This document shows positions 43,182 through 52,388 of a stretch of 64,000 nucleotides of DNA, piece by piece. Position 1 is the first letter of the stretch; each line of letters begins with the position of its first letter. Below the pieces are notes generated by a model, which saw only the letters and a program-made list of their open reading frames with translations, searched no databases and was not told where the DNA came from. A program made the position numbers and the translations under genes. The DNA lies in the NCBI RefSeq assembly GCF_040812015.1, contig NZ_JBFNXJ010000015.1, positions 42,480 through 106,479 of the forward strand, given 5' to 3'. This DNA comes from Chitinivorax sp. PXF-14 (lineage in GTDB: Bacteria; Pseudomonadota; Gammaproteobacteria; Burkholderiales; SCOH01).

Positions 43182-44201
43182 TTATCGGCTGCGCACCCGT
43201 TGGTTATGCAAAATCGACGAGATCAGCGCCAAGACGATCAGGCCCGCCCCCAGCCCACCGGTCACCGCCTCCGGCACATGAACGATGGTGGATAACAACA
43301 TGATGGCGGCCAGTATCCCGATCGCCCAGAACGCGCCATGTTCCAGATAGCGATATTGCGTCAGGGTGCCTTTATCCACCAGGAAAATGGTCATCGCGCG
43401 GACAAACATGGCCCCGATGCCCAAACCTGCTGCAATGATGAAGATATTGTTCGATAGCGCGAAAGCGCCGATTACACCGTCGAAACTGAACGATGCGTCG
43501 ACCAGCTCGAGATAAACAAAACCAGCGAGACCGGATTTGGCCACCTCGGTCGCACTCTCCTCGTCGCCAAACACGGCACCAATACCATCGACAACAATGT
43601 AGGTCACCAGCCCCCAGATACCGGCAAGCAGGAAGCGTGCTTGTTCTTCTGCCGGGACAAAACCAGCGATGATGGCAAGTACGGCCAGTGCCAAGGCCAG
43701 CTCGACCATGCGCAACCGCCCTACCTTGGACAACGGTGCCTCGAGCACGTGAATCCAGTGCACATCCTTTTCGAAGTCGACAAAGTACTTGAGGAAAACC
43801 AGCAACAGAAAGGCCCCGCCAAACGCCGCAATCTCTACATGCGCGGCAACCAGGTGTGCGGCGTAGTCATCCGGGCGATTGACCGCCATGGTGAAGACCT
43901 CGATCGGGCCAAGATGAGCGACAACGGATACGATCAGCACCGGGAATACCACGCGCATGCCAAACACCGCGATCACCATGCCCCAGGTCAGGAAGCGACG
44001 ACGCCACGGCTCATCCATGGAGCGCAGTACCGTGGCATTGACCACTGCGTTATCGAATGACAGAGAGGTTTCCATGACGCCCAGAACGGCGCCGATCCAC
44101 ACCCCCTTCCAGCCCTGCAGCCAATAGCAGAATGCCAGACAAAGCACCATGAATAGAAAAGAACCGGAAAAATACCGTGAGAGTGCTTGCATGGGTGTCA
44201 C
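43182..44201 (-). CDS. DUF475 / TerC-superfamily membrane protein
   Basis: A 339-residue inner-membrane protein with eight to nine hydrophobic segments. The TerC-type acidic motifs METSLSFDNAVVNA (about 43-56) and LVDASFSFDGVIGAF occur in the two halves, as expected for an internal repeat with metal-binding Asp/Glu in the membrane. Family members are linked to metal or tellurite stress and possibly metal export; nothing more specific can be read. It converges with clpA. Confidence 0.85.
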   Translation of the reverse strand: MTPMQALSRYFSGSFLFMVLCLAFCYWLQGWKGVWIGAVLGVMETSLSFDNAVVNATVLRSMDEPWRRRFLTWGMVIAVFGMRVVFPVLIVSVVAHLGPIEVFTMAVNRPDDYAAHLVAAHVEIAAFGGAFLLLVFLKYFVDFEKDVHWIHVLEAPLSKVGRLRMVELALALAVLAIIAGFVPAEEQARFLLAGIWGLVTYIVVDGIGAVFGDEESATEVAKSGLAGFVYLELVDASFSFDGVIGAFALSNNIFIIAAGLGIGAMFVRAMTIFLVDKGTLTQYRYLEHGAFWAIGILAAIMLLSTIVHVPEAVTGGLGAGLIVLALISSILHNQRVRSR

Positions 44202-44243
44202 TTCGTTGGAAAGCGGCGATGTTGAGGTAGCCAGAACCTGGCG

Positions 44244-45149
44244 TCAACCGCGCGGGTGGTGTTCGGCATGGAGTCGTTTGAGCCGCTCCTTGGCGACGTG
44301 GGTGTAAATCTGCGTAGTCGATATATCCGCATGGCCCAGTAGCAACTGGACAACCCGGAGATCGGCGCCATGGTTCAATAAATGGGTGGCAAAAGCGTGA
44401 CGCAAGGTGTGCGGGGAAATCTGCGTCGCAGAAATACCCGCCATTGGCGCGTACTTCTTCACCAGGGTCCAAAACATCTGGCGCGTCATCGCCTCGCCCC
44501 TCACCGTAACGAACAAAGCCGCCGTGGCGCCAGGTTTGGTAAGCAGCCCCCGGGCATCCCGCATATAGCGTTCAATCCAGTGGGCAGCCTCCTCCCCCAG
44601 CGGCACCATCCGTTGCTTGCTGCCCTTTCCCATGGCACTGACAACCCCGGCATTGAGATCCACATCCGCCAGCTTCAGATTAGTCAGCTCCGATACCCGC
44701 AGGCCGGTTGCATAGATCACCTCCAGCATGGCCTTGTCACGCAAGCCTAGCGGGGTGTCCAGGTCAGGGGCCGCCAGCAGCAAGTCGACGGCCATCTCAC
44801 CCAGGCTCTTGGGTAAGGGGCGCACACGCTGAGGTGGGTCTAGCCGCAGGCTTGGATCGATCTGCAACCGGCCTTCCATCACATAAAACCGGTAGAAGCG
44901 TTTTGCGCTCGAGACAAAGCGTGCGGCCGAGCTTGCCTTTACCTCCTTGTCCCGAAACAAATGGGCGAGGTAGTCCTGCAGATGCACCACCTCTGCCCGC
45001 AATGGGTCCCCTACGCCGTGAATATCTGCCAGCCAGATCGCAAATGAAGTCAGATCGCGACGATAGGCAAGAATCGTGTTCTCCGCCAGCCCGTCGCTGA
45101 GCAGCAATGAATCACAGAAGAGATCGAGAGAATCCAGTGAGTCCTTCAT
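44244..45149 (-). CDS. xerD: Site-specific tyrosine recombinase XerD
   Basis: A 301-residue Xer recombinase that, with XerC, resolves chromosome dimers at dif. Catalytic residues are visible in ATGLRVSEL (Arg), HTLRHAFATHLL (His-x-x-Arg) and LGHADISTTQIYTH (His, Tyr). The start at ATG 45149 gives the usual length; the first 38 bp overlap the ogt 3' end on the same strand. Confidence 0.95.
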   Translation of the reverse strand: MKDSLDSLDLFCDSLLLSDGLAENTILAYRRDLTSFAIWLADIHGVGDPLRAEVVHLQDYLAHLFRDKEVKASSAARFVSSAKRFYRFYVMEGRLQIDPSLRLDPPQRVRPLPKSLGEMAVDLLLAAPDLDTPLGLRDKAMLEVIYATGLRVSELTNLKLADVDLNAGVVSAMGKGSKQRMVPLGEEAAHWIERYMRDARGLLTKPGATAALFVTVRGEAMTRQMFWTLVKKYAPMAGISATQISPHTLRHAFATHLLNHGADLRVVQLLLGHADISTTQIYTHVAKERLKRLHAEHHPRG

Positions 45150-45615
45150 GCCACAGCAACCATTGTTTGATCGAGAGCATTTCCGCCCCGGATTGATGAT
45201 TGAACCCACCCCAGCCAGAGCTGGACAGCACCCGGTGACAAGGTACGACGATGGGAATGGGATTGTCACCGCAGGCCTGCCCCACAGCCCGGGCGACAGA
45301 ACCCAGCCGTGCGGCGAGTTCACCGTAGCTCAGGGTTGTCCCCGCTGGAATTGCAGATATCCCGAGCCAGACACGACGCTGGAACTCGGTTCCGGCTGGT
45401 GCGAGCGGCAGCTCGAAACGAAAGCGAGGATCCGCCACATAGGCATCGAGCTGAGCACAAACGAGCTCGGCCAGATCCGTCAAGGCCGGTCTCGGCGGCA
45501 CGGAGACCGGGAGAAAGTCGATTGCAAGCACGCCCTGGCTACCCGTCACAATACCGAGGGCCGTGCAGGGTAAATGATGGATCGCATCATATGGCTTGAT
45601 TGTGGTTTTCAACAC
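45112..45615 (-). CDS. ogt: Methylated-DNA-protein-cysteine methyltransferase
   Basis: A 167-residue O6-alkylguanine repair protein. The acceptor cysteine lies in IPIVVPCHRVL, preceded by the helix-turn-helix region (SYGELAARLGSVARAVGQA). It lacks an Ada domain, so it is the stand-alone Ogt type. Its end overlaps the xerD start by 38 bp. Confidence 0.94.
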   Translation of the reverse strand: MLKTTIKPYDAIHHLPCTALGIVTGSQGVLAIDFLPVSVPPRPALTDLAELVCAQLDAYVADPRFRFELPLAPAGTEFQRRVWLGISAIPAGTTLSYGELAARLGSVARAVGQACGDNPIPIVVPCHRVLSSSGWGGFNHQSGAEMLSIKQWLLWHEGLTGFSRSLL

Positions 45616-45665
45616 TGTCCTCCCCGATTCGCTTCGTTACAATCGTGCTTTCGGTGATTCACGAC

Positions 45666-46559
45666 ATGAACCCAACACTCATTCTACTCCCCGATTTTGC
45701 ACTGATTCTGTTCGGTTACGGTCTGCGGCGATCCGCCCAGTTTGACGACGCATTCTGGCGCGGTATCGAGAAGTTCATCTACTTCGTTCTCTTTCCGCCA
45801 CTGCTGTTCCGCGCACTGGTCAAGGCACACCTCGATTTTGTGGCGAGTACCCCCATGCTGCTCGCCGGCCTCGGCTTCACGGCCTTTGGCCTGATGCTGG
45901 GGTATATCGCACGCCCTTACTTGAAATTGTCTCCGGCGTCGTTTGCCTCAGGCATTCAAGCTGCGTTTCGCTTCAATTCCTATGTCGGCTTTGCCATCAT
46001 CGGCACTCTGGACGGCCAGGCCGGGATTGCCGCGATCGCCTTGCTGTTCGGGCTGATGATCCCGCTGGTCAATATCGTCTCAGTTTCCTTGCTGGCCCAT
46101 CACGCCCAAGGCAATATCCTGCGGGAGCTTGCGAGCAACCCGCTGATTGGCGGCATCATCGTCGGTTTGGCCTGCAATCTGGCGGGCATTGCGCCGCCCT
46201 ACTGGGTCATGCACGCCATCGGTGCGCTTGCCGACGCAGCCCTGCCGATGGGCTTGATATCCGTTGGGGCTGGCCTGCGCTTCAGCACATGGAGCCGGCA
46301 TCCAGGCGTGATTGCCTACTGGAGCGGGATCAAGCTTGTCGCGGTCCCTGCCTGCGCCAGCCTGCTCGTTTCCTGGCTCGATATTTCCGCCGTCTATCGT
46401 GATGCAGCGTTGATAATGAGCACCTTACCGGCAGCCACATCTTGCTACATTCTTGCCGTCAGAATGGGGGGGGATGGCATTCTCGCCGCCTCATTGGTGA
46501 CAGCAACCACGCTGGGCGGCATGCTCTCCATCCCGCTCTGGCTCGCGTACTGGTACTGA
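45666..46559 (+). CDS. AEC family transporter (auxin-efflux-like)
   Basis: A 297-residue membrane protein with about ten hydrophobic segments in two halves, of the bile-acid/auxin-efflux fold. Typical loops are FWRGIEKFIYFVLFPPLLF and AALIMSTLPAATSCYILAVR. Members export malate or other small anions; the substrate here is unknown. It diverges from ogt. ATG 45666 gives the best start. Confidence 0.85.
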   Translation: MNPTLILLPDFALILFGYGLRRSAQFDDAFWRGIEKFIYFVLFPPLLFRALVKAHLDFVASTPMLLAGLGFTAFGLMLGYIARPYLKLSPASFASGIQAAFRFNSYVGFAIIGTLDGQAGIAAIALLFGLMIPLVNIVSVSLLAHHAQGNILRELASNPLIGGIIVGLACNLAGIAPPYWVMHAIGALADAALPMGLISVGAGLRFSTWSRHPGVIAYWSGIKLVAVPACASLLVSWLDISAVYRDAALIMSTLPAATSCYILAVRMGGDGILAASLVTATTLGGMLSIPLWLAYWY

Positions 46560-46572
46560 CCGACGCCTCATC

Positions 46573-46603
46573 AAAAAAAACGCCGCTGTTTCCAGCGGCG
46601 TTT
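46573..46603. terminator. Bidirectional terminator between the AEC gene and rplS
   Basis: AAACGCCGCTG and its inverse enclose TTTC; the long A run on the 5' side gives a T run for rplS on the minus strand. Confidence 0.88.
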
Positions 46604-46622
46604 CCATGCGTACGAGCGTTGA

Positions 46623-46997
46623 TTACGCTTGAACGACCTTGCGAGCAGGCAGCTTTTCCTTGATGCGTGCCGACTTGCCCGAACGATCGCGCAGGTAGTA
46701 CAGCTTGGCACGACGCACATCACCACGACGCTTCACTTCGATCGAAGCAACGAGCGGCGAGTAGGTCTGGAAAGTACGCTCAACGCCTTCGCCAGACGAA
46801 ATCTTGCGCACGATGAACGCGCTGTTCAGGCCGCGATTTCGCTTGGCGATTACGACACCTTCATACGCCTGCAGACGCTCACGGTTGCCTTCCTTTACCT
46901 TTACCTGAACGATAACGGTATCGCCGGGTGCAAATTCAGGAATGGTCTTGTTCAGGCGAGCGATTTCTTCCTGCTCGAGTTGTTGAATCAGATTCAT
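46623..46997 (-). CDS. rplS: 50S ribosomal protein L19
   Basis: A 124-residue L19 with the family blocks [37 protein letters not shown] and [20 protein letters not shown]. It is the last gene of the rpsP-rimM-trmD-rplS operon. Confidence 0.98.
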   Translation of the reverse strand: MNLIQQLEQEEIARLNKTIPEFAPGDTVIVQVKVKEGNRERLQAYEGVVIAKRNRGLNSAFIVRKISSGEGVERTFQTYSPLVASIEVKRRGDVRRAKLYYLRDRSGKSARIKEKLPARKVVQA

Positions 46998-47001
46998 GTT
47001 G

Positions 47002-47766
47002 TTACTCCGGTTTTGTGGAATCTTGTTCCTTCTGGTACTCCGCCAGAAGCCGAGATTCCTCTTTTGTCAGCTGGTGTTTAGCCAGCAAATCCGCCCGCCG
47101 CAACCAGGTGCGGCCAAGCGCTTGTTTCAACCGCCAGCGGTTGATCAGGGCATGATTACCGGACAACAGCACGTCCGGCACACGCACACCCCGGTATTCC
47201 TCGGGCCGAGTGTAATGAGGGCAATCCAGCAGGCCGTTGACGAAGGAGTCCTGCTCCGCCGAACCCGCATCATTCAATGCGCCGGGCAATTGACGCACGA
47301 TCGCATCGATCAGCACCATTGCTCCCAGCTCGCCGCCGGACAGGACATAGTCACCGATCGAGAGTTCCACATCGACCTGACGCTGTATCACGCGCTCGTC
47401 GATTCCCTCGTAGCGGCCAGCAAGCAGGACCAGCCCCGGCTCACTCTTGAGCTGCATGACCAATTCGTGGTCAAGCAAGCGGCCTTGCGGCGACAGGTAC
47501 ACCACCTTGGGCACCGCCACGCCAGCCTCGTGCTGCCGAGTCTTGGCTGCATCAATCGCCAGCTCCAGCGGCTCGGGCAACATGACCATGCCAGGCCCGC
47601 CACCATAGGGGCGATCATCAACCGTCCGATAATTGTCGGTCGCGAAGTCGCGAGGGTTCCAACAATGCAGCGAATACAGCTTGCGCTCGTGAGCACGACG
47701 GCTGATGCCGTGCAGTGTGATGGCGTCGAACATCGGCGCAAACAGCGTCACGACATCGAACTGCAT
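47002..47766 (-). CDS. trmD: tRNA (guanine(37)-N1)-methyltransferase
   Basis: A 254-residue SPOUT methylase that protects against +1 frameshifting. The trefoil-knot AdoMet site appears as [14 protein letters not shown] and [19 protein letters not shown], with [11 protein letters not shown] near the N-terminus. Its ATG shares a base with the rimM stop codon (TGATG). Confidence 0.97.
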   Translation of the reverse strand: MQFDVVTLFAPMFDAITLHGISRRAHERKLYSLHCWNPRDFATDNYRTVDDRPYGGGPGMVMLPEPLELAIDAAKTRQHEAGVAVPKVVYLSPQGRLLDHELVMQLKSEPGLVLLAGRYEGIDERVIQRQVDVELSIGDYVLSGGELGAMVLIDAIVRQLPGALNDAGSAEQDSFVNGLLDCPHYTRPEEYRGVRVPDVLLSGNHALINRWRLKQALGRTWLRRADLLAKHQLTKEESRLLAEYQKEQDSTKPE

Positions 47767-48272
47767 CAGTAGTCCAGCCCCCAGTCGACCTGAATGCGAC
47801 GAGCAGGCATATCTACCGCCAGAACGACACTCGCCACGAAGGGCAATAACCGTTCCGTTTGGCCATCATGCACCACCAATACGTCGTTGGCGCCCGTCTG
47901 CAACAGCTCGACGACCTTGCCCAACGATTCACCAGCGACGTTGCTTACCTCCAACCCGACCAGATCGGACCAGTAGTACTCACCTTCGCTTGGTTCCGGC
48001 AGCTCATTGCGCGGCACACCAACCTGGCAATTGCGCAGGTGGGCAGCGATATCTCGATCAGCCACACCTTCCAGCTTGGCGACGATGCTCTTCGTGTGCA
48101 GCTCGGACGCTTCGACCCGGTATGCGTTCCATTGCCCCGCCTTCCCCAAATACCACACGGGATAGTCGAGCAGGCTGTCCGGGTGCTCCGTGTCCGCATA
48201 GACATGGACCCAGCCACGCACGCCAAATGGGGCACCGATGTACCCCATCGTTACAATTTCGTCGGCAGACAC
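47766..48272 (-). CDS. rimM: Ribosome maturation factor RimM
   Basis: A 168-residue 30S assembly factor with the N-terminal motif [17 protein letters not shown] and the PRC-barrel domain ([13 protein letters not shown], and [13 protein letters not shown]). It lies 7 bp after rpsP in the conserved operon. Confidence 0.96.
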   Translation of the reverse strand: MSADEIVTMGYIGAPFGVRGWVHVYADTEHPDSLLDYPVWYLGKAGQWNAYRVEASELHTKSIVAKLEGVADRDIAAHLRNCQVGVPRNELPEPSEGEYYWSDLVGLEVSNVAGESLGKVVELLQTGANDVLVVHDGQTERLLPFVASVVLAVDMPARRIQVDWGLDY

Positions 48273-48279
48273 CGTGCTA

Positions 48280-48531
48280 TTAGGCAGCAGCCTTGCCCTG
48301 CAGCTTGATCAGCTTGGCTACGGCATCGCTGACTTGCGCACCCTGGCCTTGCCAGTAGGTCACGCGGTCCATTGCCAGACGGAAGCCTTCGCCGCCTTCT
48401 TTGGCAACCGGATTGTAGAAGCCAACACGTTCGATGAAACGACCGTCGCGACGATTGCGGGAGTCAGCAACGACTACGTTAAAAAACGGACGGTTTTTGG
48501 AGCCACCACGGGCCAGACGAATAACGACCAT
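48280..48531 (-). CDS. rpsP: 30S ribosomal protein S16
   Basis: An 83-residue S16 with the family start [20 protein letters not shown] and [10 protein letters not shown]. It is the first gene of the rpsP-rimM-trmD-rplS operon. ffh ends 90 bp upstream. Confidence 0.98.
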   Translation of the reverse strand: MVVIRLARGGSKNRPFFNVVVADSRNRRDGRFIERVGFYNPVAKEGGEGFRLAMDRVTYWQGQGAQVSDAVAKLIKLQGKAAA

Positions 48532-48621
48532 TGTTCTACCTATCTCAAAAACAGGAAAAAAGACTGTGATTCTACGATACCACTTTGAAATTTGACAAGA
48601 ATTTTCGTCTTGCCTGCCACA

Positions 48622-49965
48622 TCACATCCCAGGCAACATCCCCTTCATGCCACGCATGAGCTTGGTGATGCCACCCTTGGAGAACTGCTTCATCATTTTC
48701 TGCGTTTGCTCGAACTGGTTCAGCAGCTTGTTGACTTCCTGCACCGACACCCCAGCGCCAGTCGCAATGCGACGCTTGCGCGAGGCCTTGATCAACTCGG
48801 GCTTGGTCCGCTCCTGCTGCGTCATCGAGTTGATGATGCCTTCGATGCGATTGATCACCTTGTCGTCAACCTGGCCCTGCGCCATCTGGCTCAGTTGACC
48901 AGGCAGCTTGTCGAGCAGCGAGCTCATGCCGCCCATTTTGCGCATCTGCTGGATCTGCATCTTGAAGTCTTCCAGGTCAAAGCCCTTGCCCGACTTCATT
49001 TTCTTGACCAGCGCCTTGGCCTCTTCCTGATCGACCGTCCGCTGTGCATCCTCGATGAGCGACAGCACGTCCCCCATTCCGAGGATACGGGAGGCCATAC
49101 GGTCAGGATAGAACGGCTCCAGCCCCGTCAATTTTTCGCCGACGCCGACAAACTTGATCGGCTTGCCCGTCACATTGCGAACCGATAGTGCCGCGCCGCC
49201 TCGCGCATCGCCGTCCAGCTTAGTCAGCACGACCCCGGTCAGCGGTAGCGCCTCGCCAAAGGCCTGTGCAACATTCACCGCATCCTGGCCCTGCATGGCA
49301 TCGACCACAAACAGCGTCTCGACCGGCAGCAGGGATGCATGCAGATCCTTGATCTCGGCCATCATCTGTTCGTCGATGGCCAGTCGGCCAGCCGTATCGA
49401 CAATCAGTACATCATGGAAATGACGTTTGGCATGATCGAGTGCCGCCAGCGCGATCTCGACCGGTGGCTGGCCAACGTTGGAAGGGAACCATTCGACTTC
49501 GATCTGGGCGGCCAGCGTCTTGAGCTGGTCGATTGCGGCGGGACGATAGACGTCGCAGGAAACAAGCAGCACCTTCTTTTTCTGCTTTTCCTTGAGCAAC
49601 TTCGCCAGCTTGCCAGTCGTCGTCGTCTTGCCCGAGCCCTGCAACCCCGCCATCAGCACAACGGCGGGCGGCACGGCAGCCAGATTGAGCGCGTCATTGT
49701 GCTCGCCCATGAGCTTGACGAGCTCTTCGTAAACGACACCGATGACAGCCTGCCCCGGCGTCAGACTACCGATCACATCCTGGCCAAGCGCCCGCTGCCT
49801 GACATCGTTGACGAAGTTTTTGACGACGGGCAGTGCCACGTCGGCCTCGAGCAGCGCCATGCGCACCTCGCGCATGGCGTCCTGAATATTGGATTCGGTC
49901 AGCCGCGCATGCCCACGCAGATTCTTGACTACGCCAGAGAGCCGGCTCGATAGATTTTCAAACAT
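48622..49965 (-). CDS. ffh: Signal recognition particle protein Ffh
   Basis: A 447-residue SRP GTPase. The NG domain has GLQGSGKTTTTGKLA, DVYRPAAIDQLK, DTAGRLAID and TKLDGDARGG. The Met-rich M domain (MKSGKGFDLEDFKMQIQQMR to KLMRGMKGMLPGM) binds 4.5S RNA. The start at ATG 49965 follows AAGGAA. The partner receptor ftsY lies at 36436. Confidence 0.97.
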   Translation of the reverse strand: MFENLSSRLSGVVKNLRGHARLTESNIQDAMREVRMALLEADVALPVVKNFVNDVRQRALGQDVIGSLTPGQAVIGVVYEELVKLMGEHNDALNLAAVPPAVVLMAGLQGSGKTTTTGKLAKLLKEKQKKKVLLVSCDVYRPAAIDQLKTLAAQIEVEWFPSNVGQPPVEIALAALDHAKRHFHDVLIVDTAGRLAIDEQMMAEIKDLHASLLPVETLFVVDAMQGQDAVNVAQAFGEALPLTGVVLTKLDGDARGGAALSVRNVTGKPIKFVGVGEKLTGLEPFYPDRMASRILGMGDVLSLIEDAQRTVDQEEAKALVKKMKSGKGFDLEDFKMQIQQMRKMGGMSSLLDKLPGQLSQMAQGQVDDKVINRIEGIINSMTQQERTKPELIKASRKRRIATGAGVSVQEVNKLLNQFEQTQKMMKQFSKGGITKLMRGMKGMLPGM

Positions 49966-50063
49966 TTGCCATTCCTTGAAACTGCTGTCGCGGCGCGGCC
50001 TGCGCGCGGCATCCAATATGGTGTAGACTTTGGCCGAAACGTGGAATTTTACCTTAGTTTAAC

Positions 50064-50864
50064 GTGTCCATCCTTCCCTTAATCGTTATCGTCTCGTACG
50101 CCGGCCTCGGCTGGCATTTCTGGCGGAGCCGCTGGCATGGCGCCAGCACGCGCCCATTGCTGGAGCAGATGGTGCTGCCACTCGCGCTACTCCTGCATGG
50201 CATCACTCTCGGCGATACGATCATGCACAGCAATGTCGTCGGGCTGGGGGTAGGAACTGCGTTGTCGATTACCTTATGGTTGTCGGTAGCGATTTTCTGG
50301 CTGGGCAATTTCTTTTACCCTGTCGAAGGCCTGCAGCCCCTGCTCCTGCCACTCGCGGCACTTGCCGTACTGGGCGCAGAGCTGATGCCGCCGATGCACC
50401 CCTTTGTCGGCGCAGAACTGCCCGCCTTCCGCGCCCACATCCTGTCAGCGATGCTGGCCTATAGTCTCATCACCAATGCCGCACTCATCGCATTGCTGAT
50501 GAACATAGCAGACCGGCGCCTGCACAAACACACGACCCGCAGCCTTGCGGCCAATCTCCCGCCCTTGTTGAGCCTGGAATCCCTGCTGTTCAAGGTGTTG
50601 GCCGGAGGGTTTCTGCTTCTGACGGCGACGCTGATCAGCGGCTTATTCTTTTCGGAAGAAATCTTCCACCAGTCGTTCAGGCTGAATCACAAGACCCTAT
50701 TCACCGTCGTCGCCTGGAGCGTCTTCGCGGCGCTACTACTGGGCAGAACCTTCCTCGGCTGGCGAGGGCGTATCGCCGTCAGGTGGACCCTCTCGGGCTT
50801 TTCCCTACTCCTACTGGCGTACATCGGCAGTAAATTTGTTCTCGAAGTCGTTCTGCAACGCTGA
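50064..50864 (+). CDS. CcsA/YpjD-type cytochrome c assembly membrane protein
   Basis: A 266-residue protein with about eight transmembrane helices, matching the YpjD branch of the CcsA/CcmC haem-handling family. A histidine lies at a helix start in AFRAHILSAMLAYSLI and another in FRLNHKTLFTVVAWSVF, probable haem ligands; the tryptophan-rich loop of CcsA proper is missing. It begins with GTG, divergent from ffh, as is common in betaproteobacteria. A direct role in cytochrome c assembly is unproven for this branch. Confidence 0.85.
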   Translation: MSILPLIVIVSYAGLGWHFWRSRWHGASTRPLLEQMVLPLALLLHGITLGDTIMHSNVVGLGVGTALSITLWLSVAIFWLGNFFYPVEGLQPLLLPLAALAVLGAELMPPMHPFVGAELPAFRAHILSAMLAYSLITNAALIALLMNIADRRLHKHTTRSLAANLPPLLSLESLLFKVLAGGFLLLTATLISGLFFSEEIFHQSFRLNHKTLFTVVAWSVFAALLLGRTFLGWRGRIAVRWTLSGFSLLLLAYIGSKFVLEVVLQR

Positions 50865-50960
50865 TCCTCATTTAGCGCTGCACAACAACCGTGGCGGCTA
50901 GCTTGACACCCGGCTGGCCGTGACAAAATACTGAGCCTGACCCAACGCCCCTAGACTCCT

Positions 50961-52229
50961 GTGGACTCGGTACCATTATCAGCCTTGGCCGTCTCTTTGG
51001 TCTGCTGCCTTATCGGCTCGGCCTTTTTCTCCATGGCGGAAACCGCCATGATGGCGGCCAATCGATACAAGCTACGCTCGCTGACCAAGGCCGGACATCA
51101 AGGCGCAAAACTGACTACGCAACTATTGAGTCAGACTGACAAGCTGCTGGGCGTCATTCTGCTAGGCAACAGCCTGATCAATGCCGCAGCAGCAGCCCTG
51201 GCAACCATCATTACCTTCCGCCTGATTGGCAACGATCGACTGGCGCTGAGTGTTGCCACAGTCGGCGTGACATTCGCCATCCTGGTGTTCAGCGAAGCCA
51301 CACCGAAGATCGTTGCCGCCACCTACCCAGAGAAGCTCGCCGTCGCGATTAGCTTTCCGCTGGCGGCACTGTCAAAAGTGTTTTATCCGGCAGTGTGGTT
51401 TATCAATCTATTCGTCAGGCTATTGCTGACCCTGATGGGCCTGGGCAGAAAGCCGGCCTCGGAACAAAACCTAACCCCCGAGGAGTTGCGACTACTGGTA
51501 CTGGAGGCAGGCCCCTTTGTAGGAAAGAAACACCACAGCATCTTGATGAATTTGTTTGATCTTCAGGCGAGCACCGTCGACGACATCATGGTACCGAGGA
51601 GGCAAGTGGAAGCGCTTGATCTCAACGAAAATGCGGCAGTGTTGTGCGAGCAGCTCAGCACCTGCCATCACACTCGGCTACCGGTCTACGAAGGCAGTCT
51701 GGACTCCCTCCAGGGCATTGTGCACACCCGCAAACTGCTCAACGTATCTCGCGACAGCATTGACGCAGATGCCATACGTTCTGTGATGCGCGAGCCGTAT
51801 TACATACCGGCCGGCACCCCCCTTTTTACTCAGCTCCAGAACTTCCAGGAAAATCACAGGCGCCTAGGCTGCGTCGTCGACGAATACGGTGAATTATTAG
51901 GGCTGGTAACGATCGAGGATATCCTCGAGCAGATTATTGGCGAGTTCACCAGCAACACCCCCAGCCAGGGGGGGGCGCGGATCAGCCACGATCAAGCCGG
52001 ATATGTTGTAGAAGGCAGCAACCTGTTACGAGACATCAATCGCCGGCTCGGTATGACCTTCCCCCTGGATGGTCCCAAAACAATCAACGGACTGGTGATC
52101 GAGTACTTTCAGGATATCCCGGAGGCTGGGACCTGCATGACCGTGGCAGGTCAGCGGATGGAAATCCTGCAGACACAAGGCCGATCAGTCAAAGCAATCA
52201 GAATTTACTTCCCTGTAAATCCTTCCTAA
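50961..52229 (+). CDS. CNNM/CorC-family transporter (YfjD type)
   Basis: A 422-residue protein. The N-terminal CNNM membrane domain has about four helices (with FFSMAETAMMAANRYKL and ILLGNSLINAAAAAL), followed by a CBS-domain pair (about 205-330; DDIMVPRRQVEALDL, LGLVTIEDILEQIIGE) and a C-terminal CorC/HlyC domain. Members bind Mg2+-ATP and act in magnesium or cobalt export. It starts with GTG at 50961. Confidence 0.92.
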   Translation: MDSVPLSALAVSLVCCLIGSAFFSMAETAMMAANRYKLRSLTKAGHQGAKLTTQLLSQTDKLLGVILLGNSLINAAAAALATIITFRLIGNDRLALSVATVGVTFAILVFSEATPKIVAATYPEKLAVAISFPLAALSKVFYPAVWFINLFVRLLLTLMGLGRKPASEQNLTPEELRLLVLEAGPFVGKKHHSILMNLFDLQASTVDDIMVPRRQVEALDLNENAAVLCEQLSTCHHTRLPVYEGSLDSLQGIVHTRKLLNVSRDSIDADAIRSVMREPYYIPAGTPLFTQLQNFQENHRRLGCVVDEYGELLGLVTIEDILEQIIGEFTSNTPSQGGARISHDQAGYVVEGSNLLRDINRRLGMTFPLDGPKTINGLVIEYFQDIPEAGTCMTVAGQRMEILQTQGRSVKAIRIYFPVNPS

Positions 52230-52388
52230 ACTGAACTGAATATATTCACCGCACTGCGACACCCCATTGGGCCGGGGGCAAGGCATTTGTGGGTGATGGC
52301 CCACCACCCGATCCCAGCCAACTTTACAAAGTTTCATGTCGAGTGCATTATTTCTGAATTTTAACGGTTACTAATACTCAAACTGCAT